Notes under the pieces: generated by a model | The model's input: the letters and a program-made list of their open reading frames with translations, nothing else | What the model was told of the DNA's origin: nothing | The model's database searches: none | Translations under genes and position numbers: made by a program | Assembly (NCBI RefSeq): GCF_040932035.1 | Contig: NZ_JBFRBB010000001.1 | Location: 1,116,001-1,180,000 of the forward strand | Length of the DNA: 64,000 nucleotides | Source of the DNA: Hoeflea_A sp040932035 | Lineage (GTDB): Bacteria; Pseudomonadota; Alphaproteobacteria; Rhizobiales; Rhizobiaceae | Direction: 5' to 3' | In this document: in pieces, positions 33,039-42,455 of the stretch | Numbering within the stretch: position 1 is the first letter of the stretch | Layout of the letters: each line of letters opens with the position of its first letter

Positions 33039-34250
33039 ATGTTATTGGACAAAAGCCAAGCCGAATCGGAGCAATCCGGTGTGCACCGCCAGCCGTCGGT
33101 TGTTCGCCTGGCCGTTGGCGGCATGGTCGCAATGGCCGTCGCAATGGGCATCGGGCGTTTTGTCTATACGCCGCTTCTGCCGCAATTGATGGACGGCTTG
33201 CATCTAAGCCCGGCCGATGCCGGACTGATCGCCTCGGCGAATTATGTCGGCTATCTGCTCGGGGCCATCCTCGCGGCCTATGGTTGGGCCGCGGGCCGCG
33301 AACGCGTGATGTTCGTGGCAGGTCTGGTTGCCACTACAGTGTTGCTGGCCGCAATGCCGTTTGCCGGCGGCGTGGTGACGCTTTCGATCATCCGGTTTGC
33401 CGCCGGTATCGCCAGCGCCTTTGTCATGATTTTCTGCACGACCATCATCTTCGGCCATTTCGACAGGGCAGGCCGCAGCGGTCTGCAGGCGCTTCATTTC
33501 AGTGGTGTGGGGCTTGGACTTGGCGCATCGGCGCTATTGCTGGTGGCGCTGATTGAGACGCAGTCCCACTGGGCCGTCGGCTGGTACGCATCGGCGATCG
33601 TGGCCTTTGTCGGCTCGATCGCCGCGGCAATCCTCATTCGCGCGGATCCTGTTCGAGGTGCCAACGGCCACAAGGAGCCGCTGCTGCAGTGGAACCGTCC
33701 GTTGGTTTTGATAACGGTGGCCTATGGTCTGTTCGGCATCGGCTACATTGTGACCGCGACCTTCCTGGTGGCGATTGTCAGGGCCGGGCAGGAGCAATCC
33801 GTGCTTGAGGGATGGGTCTGGCTGGCAACGGGCATCGCCGCCGGTCCTTCGGTTCTGTTTTGGGCGCCGCTGCGCCGGCGTTTTGGCCTGATCGCAACAT
33901 TTACTGTCGGTTGCCTTGTCGAGGCATTCGGTGTGGCCGCAAGCGTGTTGATGCCGTCGCCGGCGGGACCGTTCATTGGCGGGATGCTGCTTGGCGGTAC
34001 ATTTGTCGCCGTCACGGCCTACGGCCTGAACGTCGGACGCATGCTTGCCCCGCAATCCCAGCGCCGGGCCATCGCCATCATGACAGCGGCTTTCGGCACC
34101 GGTCAGATCATCGGTCCGCTGGTTGCCGGATATCTGGCCGACCTTTCGGGCAACTATACTTCCGGCAGCATGGTTGCCGCATTAGCGCTTGTGGTTGCCG
34201 CACTTTTGGCCATTATGGCCAGAACGCACGAACCGGGCACGCAAAATTGA
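33039..34250 (+). CDS. YbfB/YjiJ-family MFS transporter
   Basis: 403 residues, about twelve membrane helices. The first helix region MGIGRFVYTPLLPQLMDG and the second NYVGYLLGAILAAY are the marks of the YbfB/YjiJ subgroup of major facilitator proteins; the last loop GYLADLSGNYTSG is also typical. Substrate unknown. The start is uncertain: ATG 33039 has a weak ribosome-binding site, and a GTG at 32985 is in frame. Divergent from the arsR operon, which may indicate co-regulation. Confidence 0.88.
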   Translation: MLLDKSQAESEQSGVHRQPSVVRLAVGGMVAMAVAMGIGRFVYTPLLPQLMDGLHLSPADAGLIASANYVGYLLGAILAAYGWAAGRERVMFVAGLVATTVLLAAMPFAGGVVTLSIIRFAAGIASAFVMIFCTTIIFGHFDRAGRSGLQALHFSGVGLGLGASALLLVALIETQSHWAVGWYASAIVAFVGSIAAAILIRADPVRGANGHKEPLLQWNRPLVLITVAYGLFGIGYIVTATFLVAIVRAGQEQSVLEGWVWLATGIAAGPSVLFWAPLRRRFGLIATFTVGCLVEAFGVAASVLMPSPAGPFIGGMLLGGTFVAVTAYGLNVGRMLAPQSQRRAIAIMTAAFGTGQIIGPLVAGYLADLSGNYTSGSMVAALALVVAALLAIMARTHEPGTQN

Positions 34251-34370
34251 TGTGCCACGGAAGGCTTCAGGCCATAAGTACTTCCCCCATGTAATTTGTG
34301 TTAAGGGCAGGCGGATCGGCACTCCGCGGCCGTCGAGACAAGAAAAACGGCGAATACAGCGAGACCTACC

Positions 34371-35657
34371 TTGTTCAAATCTTTCTTCCCCCAACCCAAA
34401 CTGTTTTTTCTTTCGGCCGTCATATGGTCTCTGTTGTCAGCCCTTGTTTGGTATATTTATGGGACCGAATTAGGCACGGCTCTGGGTTTTGAGTTTGCTC
34501 CGGACGACGGGCAAGTGGTCGGCATTCGGTACTTCTGGACTCAGAGCTTTCTTTGGTTTTACCTGTACTACGCGGTTGTCGTGGCTGTGTTCGCGACCTT
34601 CTGGTACCGCTATTCGCCCCATCCGTGGTTCATCTGGTCGGTGCTTGGCTCCGCGCTCATCCTTTTTTCGACTTACTTCTCGGTCCAGGTATCTGTCGCT
34701 TTGAACAATTGGCGCAGGCCGTTCTTCGATACAGTTCAGGCGGCATTGGAAGGAGAGGGGGACGTTACCTCGGGTGACCTCTACAGCCTGATCCTTATTT
34801 TCGGCTACATCGCATTCATGGCGATGGCCGTATTTGTGGCGACCAGATTTCTGGTCAGTCACTATATCTTCCGCTGGCGCACGGCGATGAACGACTATTA
34901 TATGTCCAGATGGGCTGAAGTCCGGCATATCGAAGGTGCTTCGCAACGTGTCCAGGAGGATACGATGCGGTTTGCGGGCATCATGGAAGGTCTCGGAGTG
35001 TCAATGGTCGACGCCGTGATGACCCTTTTTGCATTCCTGCCCGTTCTGTGGAGCCTTTCAGGTTACGTTAGCGAGTTGCCAATTATTGGAGCCATTCCAT
35101 CGCCACTGTTTACCGCGGCGGTTTTTTGGTCGCTGTTCGGAACGGTTTTACTGTCGCTGGTCGGCATAAAACTGCCCGGCCTGGAATTCAGGAACCAGCG
35201 CGTCGAAGCGGCTTACCGTAAAGAGCTGGTTTACGGCGAAGACGACGAGAACCGTGCTCAACCGCCGACTGTCGCCGAGCTCTTCAACAACGTGCGCAAA
35301 AACTACTTTCGCCTCTACTTCCACTACATGTATTTCAATATTGCGCGCGGATTCTATCTGCAGGCGGACAACATTTTCGCCTATTTTATCCTCATTCCGA
35401 CAATTGCGGCGGGAAAGATCACCCTGGGTCTCATTCAGCAGATTCTCACCGCATTCAGTCAGGTCAGCACATCGTTCCAGTATCTCGTCAATTCATGGAC
35501 GACGATCGTCGAATTGCTGTCGATCTACAAGCGTCTGAAGGCTTTCGAGGCGGCCATCCGCAACGAACCGCTTCCGGAAATCGATGAGGCTTATCTGGCG
35601 CGGATCGACTCGTCATCGGATCCTCTGGCTTCGGCAATCGAGGCAGAACGGCCCTAG
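34371..35657 (+). CDS. bacA: BacA/SbmA peptide transporter
   Basis: 428 residues. The TTG at 34371 gives the family's normal N-terminus (M)FKSFFPQPKLFFLSAVIWS, so it is taken as the start. Several membrane helices, the conserved SVQVSVALNNWRRPFFDTVQAAL, RVQEDTMRFAGIMEGLG and RVEAAYRKELVYGEDD motifs identify SbmA/BacA, a proton-driven importer of proline-rich and other peptides; in rhizobia and Brucella it is needed for chronic host infection and for very-long-chain fatty-acid lipid A modification. No own ATPase domain is present, as usual for SbmA. Confidence 0.92.
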   Translation: MFKSFFPQPKLFFLSAVIWSLLSALVWYIYGTELGTALGFEFAPDDGQVVGIRYFWTQSFLWFYLYYAVVVAVFATFWYRYSPHPWFIWSVLGSALILFSTYFSVQVSVALNNWRRPFFDTVQAALEGEGDVTSGDLYSLILIFGYIAFMAMAVFVATRFLVSHYIFRWRTAMNDYYMSRWAEVRHIEGASQRVQEDTMRFAGIMEGLGVSMVDAVMTLFAFLPVLWSLSGYVSELPIIGAIPSPLFTAAVFWSLFGTVLLSLVGIKLPGLEFRNQRVEAAYRKELVYGEDDENRAQPPTVAELFNNVRKNYFRLYFHYMYFNIARGFYLQADNIFAYFILIPTIAAGKITLGLIQQILTAFSQVSTSFQYLVNSWTTIVELLSIYKRLKAFEAAIRNEPLPEIDEAYLARIDSSSDPLASAIEAERP

Positions 35658-35678
35658 AAAACCGGAAGGCGCCGTGCG

Positions 35679-36668
35679 TTACGCGCCGCCTCCGCCGCTC
35701 TTGCGTGCTTTGAGGGTGTCGAGTGCTTCGCTGTAGGTTACGCAGGCAACATCCTCGCTGCCGCACACTTCCGTCAGCAGCCGCTCCATGGCGCGCCAAT
35801 AGGCGCCGCCATTCATCTCGACGAAATGAAGCCCGATCTGCAACGGTCTGCGCGGGCCGTTATACTGCCGGTCAAAGGCGCGACGGAATGCGTTGTAGGC
35901 CCGTTCTTCGTATATTTCCGACTTCGTGGCGTTTTCGATGCCGCCCGAATGGCGCACGAACATATTGTAGTCCATGGCAATCACGCGCCTGTTTCGCGGA
36001 CCTTCCGGAATGAGCGGCAGATCGAAAGCACTGAGCCTGTTGCTGATCCGCGGCACGGACGGGCCCTTTGACACGCCGCTTGCATCATAGGTGTGTCCGG
36101 TCTCCCGCAATGCCGCGCTCAGATGACCGCTGGTGGAAAGGTAGGGCGCACGGAAACCGGTGATGTCGTTGCGTGCAAAAGCTTCCCAGCCTGCCGGCTC
36201 GTCCTCGGCTGCGTCGGCGCTGCGCCAGGCCGCTTTGAGGGTTGTCTTGAATGCTGTCAGTTCCTTGACCCATTCGGCGGCGCTCCAGTTCTTGCCGTCA
36301 AAATGGCCGCACGCATGGTTGCCGATCTCGTGGCCTTCGTTACGAGCTTCCCAGATGTGGTTGAGGCGCTCCCGCACTTCCGTCTTGGTATGCGCAAACC
36401 CGACATTCGAGCGGCCCTTTTTCTGGTCGGGCGCCTGGTAGGCCCATCTCTGGCCCTTGGTCATCAGGAACGTGCATGAAAGGAAATACGTAAAGCGCGC
36501 ACCGGTGCGCTGTGCAATCGCCCGGCTCTTTTCCCAAAGGTTGTTATCGTGGGCTCCGTCGAAGGAAACGATGACCAGTTGCTTGTGTTTTTTGTCCTCG
36601 GAAAATGCGGGTTGAGTAATAGTGGCGGCAAGGAATGTAATAAATATGGCCTGGTAAGGTTTCAGCAT
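35679..36668 (-). CDS. Secreted polysaccharide-deacetylase family protein
   Basis: 329 residues with a signal peptide (MLKPYQAIFITFLAATITQ, cleavage near AFSE). NodB-like fold: VIVSFDGAHDNN (metal Asp region), EGHEIGNHACGHFDGKNWS (HxxxH-like metal His pair NHACGH) and FRAPYLS (RxPY motif). It probably removes acetyl groups from a cell-wall or surface polysaccharide. The starting ATG is uncertain (others at 36683 and upstream). Ends convergent with bacA. Confidence 0.82.
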   Translation of the reverse strand: MLKPYQAIFITFLAATITQPAFSEDKKHKQLVIVSFDGAHDNNLWEKSRAIAQRTGARFTYFLSCTFLMTKGQRWAYQAPDQKKGRSNVGFAHTKTEVRERLNHIWEARNEGHEIGNHACGHFDGKNWSAAEWVKELTAFKTTLKAAWRSADAAEDEPAGWEAFARNDITGFRAPYLSTSGHLSAALRETGHTYDASGVSKGPSVPRISNRLSAFDLPLIPEGPRNRRVIAMDYNMFVRHSGGIENATKSEIYEERAYNAFRRAFDRQYNGPRRPLQIGLHFVEMNGGAYWRAMERLLTEVCGSEDVACVTYSEALDTLKARKSGGGGA

Positions 36669-36802
36669 GGAACAATTCAACATCAAGACAACCAACACTA
36701 TCACGCGAATATTTCAATTCATGACGACCGCGTGATGACGATACATATCCGGAACTGATCCGGCAAATTATAGGGTATTACCACTGCAAGATTTACCTCG
36801 GG

Positions 36803-37135
36803 TTACGAGGCGCAGTGAACACACTTTTCGGCCATTGGGTCGATTTCAAGGCGACCGTCCGGGATTTCGGCGTCACATTCGACGCAGAAGCCGTAATCCC
36901 CATCTTTTATTCGTCGTTCGGCCATTTCTATGCGCAAAAGATCCCGCTGGCGCTGCCGTTCCTGAGCTTCGGCCATGGCCTGCTGCTGCATGGAATCCAT
37001 CCGCGACAGCCGCCCGACGGCCTGCTGGTCCAATGTGACAGTGGAGCGAGCCTCCTCGGAAAGCTTTGATAACTCTTCGAGCTCTAGCTTGCGTTGGGCA
37101 AGTCTCTTTCTTGCAATTTCAAGATCGATCGCCAT
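36803..37135 (-). CDS. DksA/TraR-type C4 zinc-finger protein
   Basis: 110 residues: an N-terminal coiled-coil-like helix pair (ARKRLAQRKLELEELSKLSEEA, then QQQAMAEAQERQRQRDLLRIEMAE) and a C-terminal zinc finger CVECDAEIPDGRLEIDPMAEKC-x2-C, typical of short DksA/TraR proteins. Such proteins modulate RNA polymerase, but this one is shorter than DksA (about 150) and its tip region is not clearly acidic. Divergent from nnrU. Confidence 0.85.
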   Translation of the reverse strand: MAIDLEIARKRLAQRKLELEELSKLSEEARSTVTLDQQAVGRLSRMDSMQQQAMAEAQERQRQRDLLRIEMAERRIKDGDYGFCVECDAEIPDGRLEIDPMAEKCVHCAS

Positions 37136-37234
37136 GTTGATATGCTAGGTATCCTGCCGATGCGGCGCAAGCTTTGATCAGCTTCACGGTTAAGCGAATG
37201 CCTAGTCCGCGCGAGAAAGCACGAGGGGAATTAT

Positions 37235-37819
37235 ATGTTCATTCTTATTTTGGGACTGATCCTGTTCTTAGGCATGCATTCCGTCAGGATTTTCGCGCCG
37301 GGTGTTCGCGAGCGTCTGATCGCCGAGCGCGGTGAAAACACATGGAAGGGAATCTACACGGTTGTTTCGATCGTCGGGTTTGGACTGATCATCTGGGGGT
37401 TTTCGCTCGCGCAGATTGTTGCGCCGGTTCTTTATGCACCGCCGCTGTGGATGAGCCACATCACACTGCTGCTGATGCTGCTTTCCTTTATCCTTCTCGC
37501 CGTCTACGGCATGCCCGCGGGCAAGATCAAACCGGCCGTCAAACATCCTATGCTGCTCGCGATCAAGCTTTGGGCCTTCGGTCATCTGCTTGCAAATGGC
37601 GATCTGGCATCGGTGCTTCTGTTCGGCAGTTTCCTTATCTGGGCGATAGCGGACCGGATATCGGTCAAGCGAAGAGTGCCTGCCGGTCAGGAGCAGCCCT
37701 CAGAGGCGGGACCGGTGCGAAATGATGTCGTAGCCTGTGTCGCCGGGCTGGTGGTCTATCTCCTGTTCGTATGGAAACTGCACGAATGGCTTTTCGGCGT
37801 TCCACCGGTGGTTCTTTGA
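37235..37819 (+). CDS. nnrU: NnrU family membrane protein
   Basis: 194 residues, about six membrane helices. Family marks: LGLILFLGMHSVRIFAPGVR at the N-terminus, MSHITLLLMLLSFILL, and KHPMLLAIKLWAFGHLLANGDLASVLLFGSFLIWAI. NnrU proteins are encoded near nitrite/nitric-oxide reductase genes of alphaproteobacteria and are linked to denitrification, but similar proteins also act as carotenoid isomerase-like (Z-ISO) enzymes. Here it lies over 20 kb from the nir genes. ATG 37235 with GAGGGG. Confidence 0.88.
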   Translation: MFILILGLILFLGMHSVRIFAPGVRERLIAERGENTWKGIYTVVSIVGFGLIIWGFSLAQIVAPVLYAPPLWMSHITLLLMLLSFILLAVYGMPAGKIKPAVKHPMLLAIKLWAFGHLLANGDLASVLLFGSFLIWAIADRISVKRRVPAGQEQPSEAGPVRNDVVACVAGLVVYLLFVWKLHEWLFGVPPVVL

Positions 37820-37964
37820 GCCGGAAATGCGCTAATTCGCCCAATTTTTACATTTCCCCTTACATGCGGCGTAAAATCCGCTACAAGGCCCGCCTGAACA
37901 ATCAAAGTACTGACGCGGACAGTCACCCGCGCTGAGTTGAGGGCCGGTTCAGCCGGTATATTAT

Positions 37965-38639
37965 ATGTCTGACGACAGTTTTATCCGTGAAGTCGACGAG
38001 GAGCTGCGCTCCGACCGGATGAAATCGATCTGGAAACGGTTCGGAAAGTACATCATCGGCATTGCTGTGCTGATTGTTGTCGGAACCGCGGCGGATCGTG
38101 GTTACGATTACTGGACGAAATCGCAGGCTTCGAAGTCAGGCGACGCTTTTCTGGCTGCGCTCAATCTGGCGCGCGAGGGACGACAGGACGAGGCTCTGGC
38201 CGCTCTGCGTGCACTCGAAAAGGACGGCTACGGGTCCTATCCGGCGCTGGCGCGCATGCGCGCCGCAACGGTGCTGGCGGATACCGGCGATCATCAGGCG
38301 GCCATTTCCGATTTTTCCACCATCGGCAACGATCGCAGCGTTCCAGCCGCCATTAGCGATATAGCGCGCATCAAGGCTGCCTATCTGCTGGTCGACTATG
38401 GTTCCTATGACGAAGTCGTTGCCCAGGTCGAGAGCCTGAGCGTTGCCGACAACCCGATGCGCCATTCGGCCCGCGAGGCGCTTGGGCTTGCCGCGTGGAA
38501 AGCGGGCGAGTTTATCCAGGCACGCAAATGGTTCGACCAGATTATCGGCGATACCGGCGTTCCGGCCGGTGTCACCCAGCGCGCGCAGATCATGCTTGAC
38601 GTTATCGCAGCCAGCGGAAATGCCGGGCAGCAATCCTGA
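37965..38639 (+). CDS. YfgM-like membrane-anchored TPR protein
   Basis: 224 residues: a cytoplasmic N-terminus (SFIREVDEELRSDRMKSIWKRFG), one membrane helix (YIIGIAVLIVVGTAA) and a periplasmic domain of helical hairpins of the YfgM/UPF0070 type. In other bacteria YfgM is upstream of der, the order seen here (36 bases apart), and associates with the Sec translocon and envelope stress control. ATG 37965 follows GCCGG/TATATT with no strong ribosome-binding site. Confidence 0.85.
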   Translation: MSDDSFIREVDEELRSDRMKSIWKRFGKYIIGIAVLIVVGTAADRGYDYWTKSQASKSGDAFLAALNLAREGRQDEALAALRALEKDGYGSYPALARMRAATVLADTGDHQAAISDFSTIGNDRSVPAAISDIARIKAAYLLVDYGSYDEVVAQVESLSVADNPMRHSAREALGLAAWKAGEFIQARKWFDQIIGDTGVPAGVTQRAQIMLDVIAASGNAGQQS

Positions 38640-38674
38640 CGGATTGCCTTGCGTGAGCCAGAAACGAGATAGCC

Positions 38675-40093
38675 ATGAGCTTTACAGTTGCCATTGTCGG
38701 GCGTCCCAATGTCGGCAAGTCGACGCTGTTCAACCGGCTCGCCGGCCGCAAGCTCGCGCTTGTTGACGACACGCCCGGTGTTACCCGGGACCGTCGTCCG
38801 GGCGATGCCCGTCTTGTGGATCTTAAATTCGGCATAATCGACACGGCGGGCCTTGAGGAATCGGGACCCGATACTCTGGAAGGCAGGATGCGTGCCCAAA
38901 CGGAGGCCGCCATCGAGGAAGCCGATCTGGCGCTGTTTCTCATTGATGCGAAGATGGGTCTGACGCCGGCTGACGAAACACTGGCGAAAATCCTGCGCAA
39001 GCGCGGAAAACCCGTCGTGGTCGTTGCCAACAAGGCCGAAGCGCGCGGCTCCGAAAGCGCTTTGTACGATGCGTTCCGGCTGGGACTTGGAGAACCGTGC
39101 CCGGTTTCCGCCGAACATGGCGAGGGCATGCTTGATCTTCGCGACGCCATCGTCGAGGCAATCGGCGAGGAACGGGCCTTTCCCACCGAGGACGAGGAGG
39201 CGGTCACCAATGTTGATCTGCCGCAATCCGACAGCGAGGACGAAGAAGAAGAGCCTCAATATGACGAGAGCAAGCCGCTGCGCGTTGCCATCGTCGGCCG
39301 CCCGAATGCGGGAAAATCAACTCTCATAAACCGCTTTCTTGGCGAAGACCGTCTGCTGACCGGGCCGGAAGCCGGCATTACCCGCGACTCGATCTCTGTC
39401 GAGTGGGACTGGAAGGGGCGCCGTATCAAGATGTTCGACACGGCCGGCCTGAGGCGCAAGGCGCGGGTTCAGGAAAAGCTGGAAAAGCTGTCGGTCGCCG
39501 ATGCGCTACGCGCCATCCGCTTCGCAGAGGTTGTGGTTATTGTGCTGGATGCGGACGTGCCGTTCGAAAAGCAGGATCTGCAGATAGCCGATCTGGTGAT
39601 CCGCGAGGGCAGGGCGCCGGTCATCGTCTTTAACAAGTGGGACAAGATTGAGGACCGGCAGGAAGCGCTGGCCGAGCTGCGTGAAAAGACCGAACGGTTG
39701 CTGCCGCAGGTTCGTGGAATCCGTGCGGTTCCGATTTCCGGGCTGACCGGATCCGGCCTCGACCGTATGATGCAATGCGTGGTCGATACCCACAAAGTCT
39801 GGAACAGCCGCATATCCACTGCCAGGCTCAACCGCTGGCTGGAGACCATGCAGGTCCAGCATCCGCCGCCGGCAGTGTCGGGCCGGCGGATCCGGCTCAA
39901 ATACATGACGCAGATAAAGGCGCGACCGCCCGGTTTCGTCATTTCATGCACGCGGCCTGAAAAGCTTCCGGCGTCCTATACGCGATATCTGATCAACGGA
40001 TTGCGCGAGGATTTTGACCTGCCGGGCGTGCCGGTGCGCATGTCATATCGCAAGGGTGACAACCCGTTCGCTCCACGCAAGAAACGGCGTTAG
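38675..40093 (+). CDS. der: GTPase Der (EngA), ribosome assembly
   Basis: 472 residues, normal length. Two tandem GTPase domains: GRPNVGKSTLFNRL, DTAGLEE and NKAE in the first; GRPNAGKSTLINR, DTAGLRRKA and NKWD in the second, separated by an acidic linker (DSEDEEEEPQYDE). The C-terminal KH-like domain ends in NPFAPRKKRR. Der acts in maturation of the 50S ribosomal subunit and is essential in most bacteria. Confidence 0.98.
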   Translation: MSFTVAIVGRPNVGKSTLFNRLAGRKLALVDDTPGVTRDRRPGDARLVDLKFGIIDTAGLEESGPDTLEGRMRAQTEAAIEEADLALFLIDAKMGLTPADETLAKILRKRGKPVVVVANKAEARGSESALYDAFRLGLGEPCPVSAEHGEGMLDLRDAIVEAIGEERAFPTEDEEAVTNVDLPQSDSEDEEEEPQYDESKPLRVAIVGRPNAGKSTLINRFLGEDRLLTGPEAGITRDSISVEWDWKGRRIKMFDTAGLRRKARVQEKLEKLSVADALRAIRFAEVVVIVLDADVPFEKQDLQIADLVIREGRAPVIVFNKWDKIEDRQEALAELREKTERLLPQVRGIRAVPISGLTGSGLDRMMQCVVDTHKVWNSRISTARLNRWLETMQVQHPPPAVSGRRIRLKYMTQIKARPPGFVISCTRPEKLPASYTRYLINGLREDFDLPGVPVRMSYRKGDNPFAPRKKRR

Positions 40094-40247
40094 TTCCGAC
40101 CGCTCCTGACCAATTACTACACGTGTGAAACAATTATTTATCCGGCAACCACAAAAATTTGGGGGTTTGCCCGATTAACGCTCCATAAAGGTTAATACTC
40201 CATCATCCGAACAATTGTGTTCGGTATGGGTGCGTTGGAGTAGGGTA

Positions 40248-41423
40248 TTGCGTCAGAGATTAGCCTCTTTAGGCCAGCTCGCACAATTTGACCGCAGCTG
40301 GTCGGCTCCGCTTGCGTTTGGAGCATTGGCCTTTTTTGTATCAACATCGGCAACGGCATATTCCGACATTGCCGGATTGATGTCAGGTGCAAACAGCGGC
40401 AAGTCCCGCTGGCAGACCTACCTGGCCGATGCTCCGGCCGGGTCCATCCATAGTGCCGAGCTGATTTTCACCGATTCGATCACCACCGGTTCGACCGTCA
40501 GCGATGCGAGTCTCAAGACACCTGATGGCCGCACAATCGCTTTTCGCGCCAAAAAGGGTGCCAGGAATGTTGTACCCGATGAAGAGCGTATAACACGTGG
40601 CCAAAAACGCGGGCGGGTAACCAGCTCCGTTCCGGTCGCTCCGCCAAAGAATTTCTCCGCCGGTTCCATCCTCGAGCGGCGCAGCATGGTCACCACACCT
40701 GTGAACTCCAGTGACCTCGAAATGGTTTTCGTCGATCCCGATATCAAGGGCCAGGAAGTCCAGATCGCAACGGCCTTCCATCCGAAGCTCGACGAGGAAG
40801 AGTTCAACAAAGTGCCGGTTATGCTTGCCAGCCTGGTCACAAACGACAAGGCTGATGTCCTGGCGACCGCCTATGCGCCGGAAAAGCCGAACTATGCCAA
40901 GAACTCGCCATTCGCATCGGTGCTGCAGGATGACAATGAGGGACGCTTTCTGCCTCCGATCCCGAAAAACGACCACGCCTGGGCGGGCAAGGCATTGCCG
41001 CCGCACGTCTTTACCTCGAGCGAACAGCGCTGCCTTGCTTCGGGTGTCTATTTCGAGGCCCGCGGTGAGCCGGTTAAGGGACAGGCCGCGGTTGCACAGG
41101 TCATCCTTAACCGGGTACGCAATCCGGCCTATCCGAATACGATCTGCGGTGTCGTCTACCAGAACAAGCGCTGGCGCAATCGCTGCCAGTTTTCCTTTGC
41201 CTGTGACGGCGTGCGCGACCGGGTCCGCTCCCGGCGGCACTGGTCTGTCGCCAAGGATGTGTCGATGGCAGTGACCGCAGGCAAGATCTGGCTAAAGGAA
41301 GTCGGCTCCTCGACCCACTATCACGCCACCTATGTGCGGCCGAAATGGGCACGCACGATGAATAAGGTCGGCCGCATCGGCCTTCATATATTCTACCGCA
41401 CTCGCGGTGGCGGCTGGAGCTGA
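40248..41423 (+). CDS. SleB-type cell-wall hydrolase
   Basis: 391 residues (start uncertain). The N-terminal part has a hydrophobic helix (WSAPLAFGALAFFVSTSATAYS) that is likely a signal or anchor, then a long variable region. The C-terminal 130 residues are a Hydrolase_2/SleB domain: CLASGVYFEARGEPVKGQAAVAQVILNRV (catalytic Glu in FEARGE), NTICGVVYQN and CQFSFACDG. TTG 40248 is preferred because GGAG lies 7 bases upstream; GTG 40230 is an alternative. Related rhizobial proteins cut peptidoglycan glycan strands. Confidence 0.87.
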   Translation: MRQRLASLGQLAQFDRSWSAPLAFGALAFFVSTSATAYSDIAGLMSGANSGKSRWQTYLADAPAGSIHSAELIFTDSITTGSTVSDASLKTPDGRTIAFRAKKGARNVVPDEERITRGQKRGRVTSSVPVAPPKNFSAGSILERRSMVTTPVNSSDLEMVFVDPDIKGQEVQIATAFHPKLDEEEFNKVPVMLASLVTNDKADVLATAYAPEKPNYAKNSPFASVLQDDNEGRFLPPIPKNDHAWAGKALPPHVFTSSEQRCLASGVYFEARGEPVKGQAAVAQVILNRVRNPAYPNTICGVVYQNKRWRNRCQFSFACDGVRDRVRSRRHWSVAKDVSMAVTAGKIWLKEVGSSTHYHATYVRPKWARTMNKVGRIGLHIFYRTRGGGWS

Positions 41424-41505
41424 TCTCCACCCCTTTCAATAGTGCATCACCTGACATACTTTCCTGCTGATCGTACAGTTTGGAACAGATTCGTCGGAGA
41501 GATAT

Positions 41506-42171
41506 ATGGCGACTTGCAACATTTGTGGCGGAACGGCTTTCAAGGCCGGGCCGTCTGGTAGGCTGGCAAAAAACGGCCAAAAACCAAGGTGCATGACCTG
41601 CTCGTCACTTGAGCGGCATCGCATTATCAGGCAAGTCTATGACGCAATGCCTGACAAGCTGTTGTCAAAAACGTCCGTGCTGCAGTTTTCACAGGATACT
41701 GGTGCGCCAAAGGAGCGGTTTGGGCAGTATGAGATTTCGGTCTTCGAAGGGGTAAACAGTCTCGATATGTCCGATATTGACCGGCCGGATGACAGCTACG
41801 ACTGGGTTGTGGCCAATCACGTGCTGGAACACGTCGAGGATGACTTTGCCGCTATGCGCGAGCTTTTCCGTATCTTGAAGCCGCAGGGCGTCTTGCAGAT
41901 CACCGTGCCCGTAACCGCATCCAGCGTCGAGACGTTTGAATTTGGCAGGGCGGTTCCCGAGAGCCATTACCACTGGCGCGGATATGGCAGTGATTTACCG
42001 TTGCGGTTCAAAGACGAATTTGAGGGCAAGTTCGGCTTGGCGGTCATCGGCACGGATGCGATAACGGAACGTTGGGATATCGTTTATCTTCTGACGCCCT
42101 CCAGAGAAAAAATGTTGGAACTCAGCGAGGCTTTTTTTGCCGCGAAGCTACCGGTGCTGCGGTGTTGCTGA
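41506..42171 (+). CDS. SAM-dependent methyltransferase with N-terminal Zn-ribbon
   Basis: 221 residues. An N-terminal four-Cys element (CNICGG and later CMTCSSLERHR) resembles a zinc ribbon; the rest is a class I methyltransferase of the Methyltransf_11/WbuX kind with the middle motif YDWVVANHVLEHVEDDFAAMREL and KPQGVLQITVPV. The glycine-rich SAM loop is degenerate (VLQFSQDTGAPKERFG instead of a GxGxG). It could act in surface polysaccharide modification. No operon partners; its downstream flank is notably A/T-rich. Confidence 0.72.
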   Translation: MATCNICGGTAFKAGPSGRLAKNGQKPRCMTCSSLERHRIIRQVYDAMPDKLLSKTSVLQFSQDTGAPKERFGQYEISVFEGVNSLDMSDIDRPDDSYDWVVANHVLEHVEDDFAAMRELFRILKPQGVLQITVPVTASSVETFEFGRAVPESHYHWRGYGSDLPLRFKDEFEGKFGLAVIGTDAITERWDIVYLLTPSREKMLELSEAFFAAKLPVLRCC

Positions 42172-42364
42172 AACAGACCTGCGCCGAAGGCCGAATCCAC
42201 CCGCCCGCGGACCCTTAAAAAGGGTGTGTGCGTGGCCACGGCAACGGTCAAAGTGCCGCAATGCAGCGTGATTCTTTGACACTTAAGTCTGAAGATTCGC
42301 GAAAATATTAATAAGATATTGATTTTAAACATTTTATTGATGGGTTATTCGGTTCCGAAGCCGC

Positions 42365-42393
42365 CTTGACTTGGCATGGGCGTAAAACTATGT
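42365..42393 (+). promoter_or_regulatory. Housekeeping promoter of the atp operon
   Basis: CTTGAC (42365-42370), a 17-base spacer and CTATGT (42388-42393) match the alphaproteobacterial sigma-70 consensus closely (CTTGAC-N17-CTATAT). It lies about 63 bases before the chosen atpI start, and so argues against atpI starting inside it. The region in front (about 42280-42350) is strongly A/T-rich, like an UP element. Confidence 0.75.
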
Positions 42394-42455
42394 TGCGCGC
42401 GACTTCGGAACGGTCCCGTTCAAGTTCGTCAGGCATCGTGTGGAGCGCGACTTTC

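Noticed and set aside
37136..37234. Possible FNR/NnrR box upstream of nnrU.
   Set aside because: TTTGATCAG is followed by no matching right half at the correct spacing.
37850..37880. A TTTACAT...CTTACAT stretch upstream of the YfgM-like gene, resembling the CpxR-type boxes.
   Set aside because: The second half is CTTAC and the spacer is 7 bases instead of 5; no matching -10 distance. Not counted as a third box.
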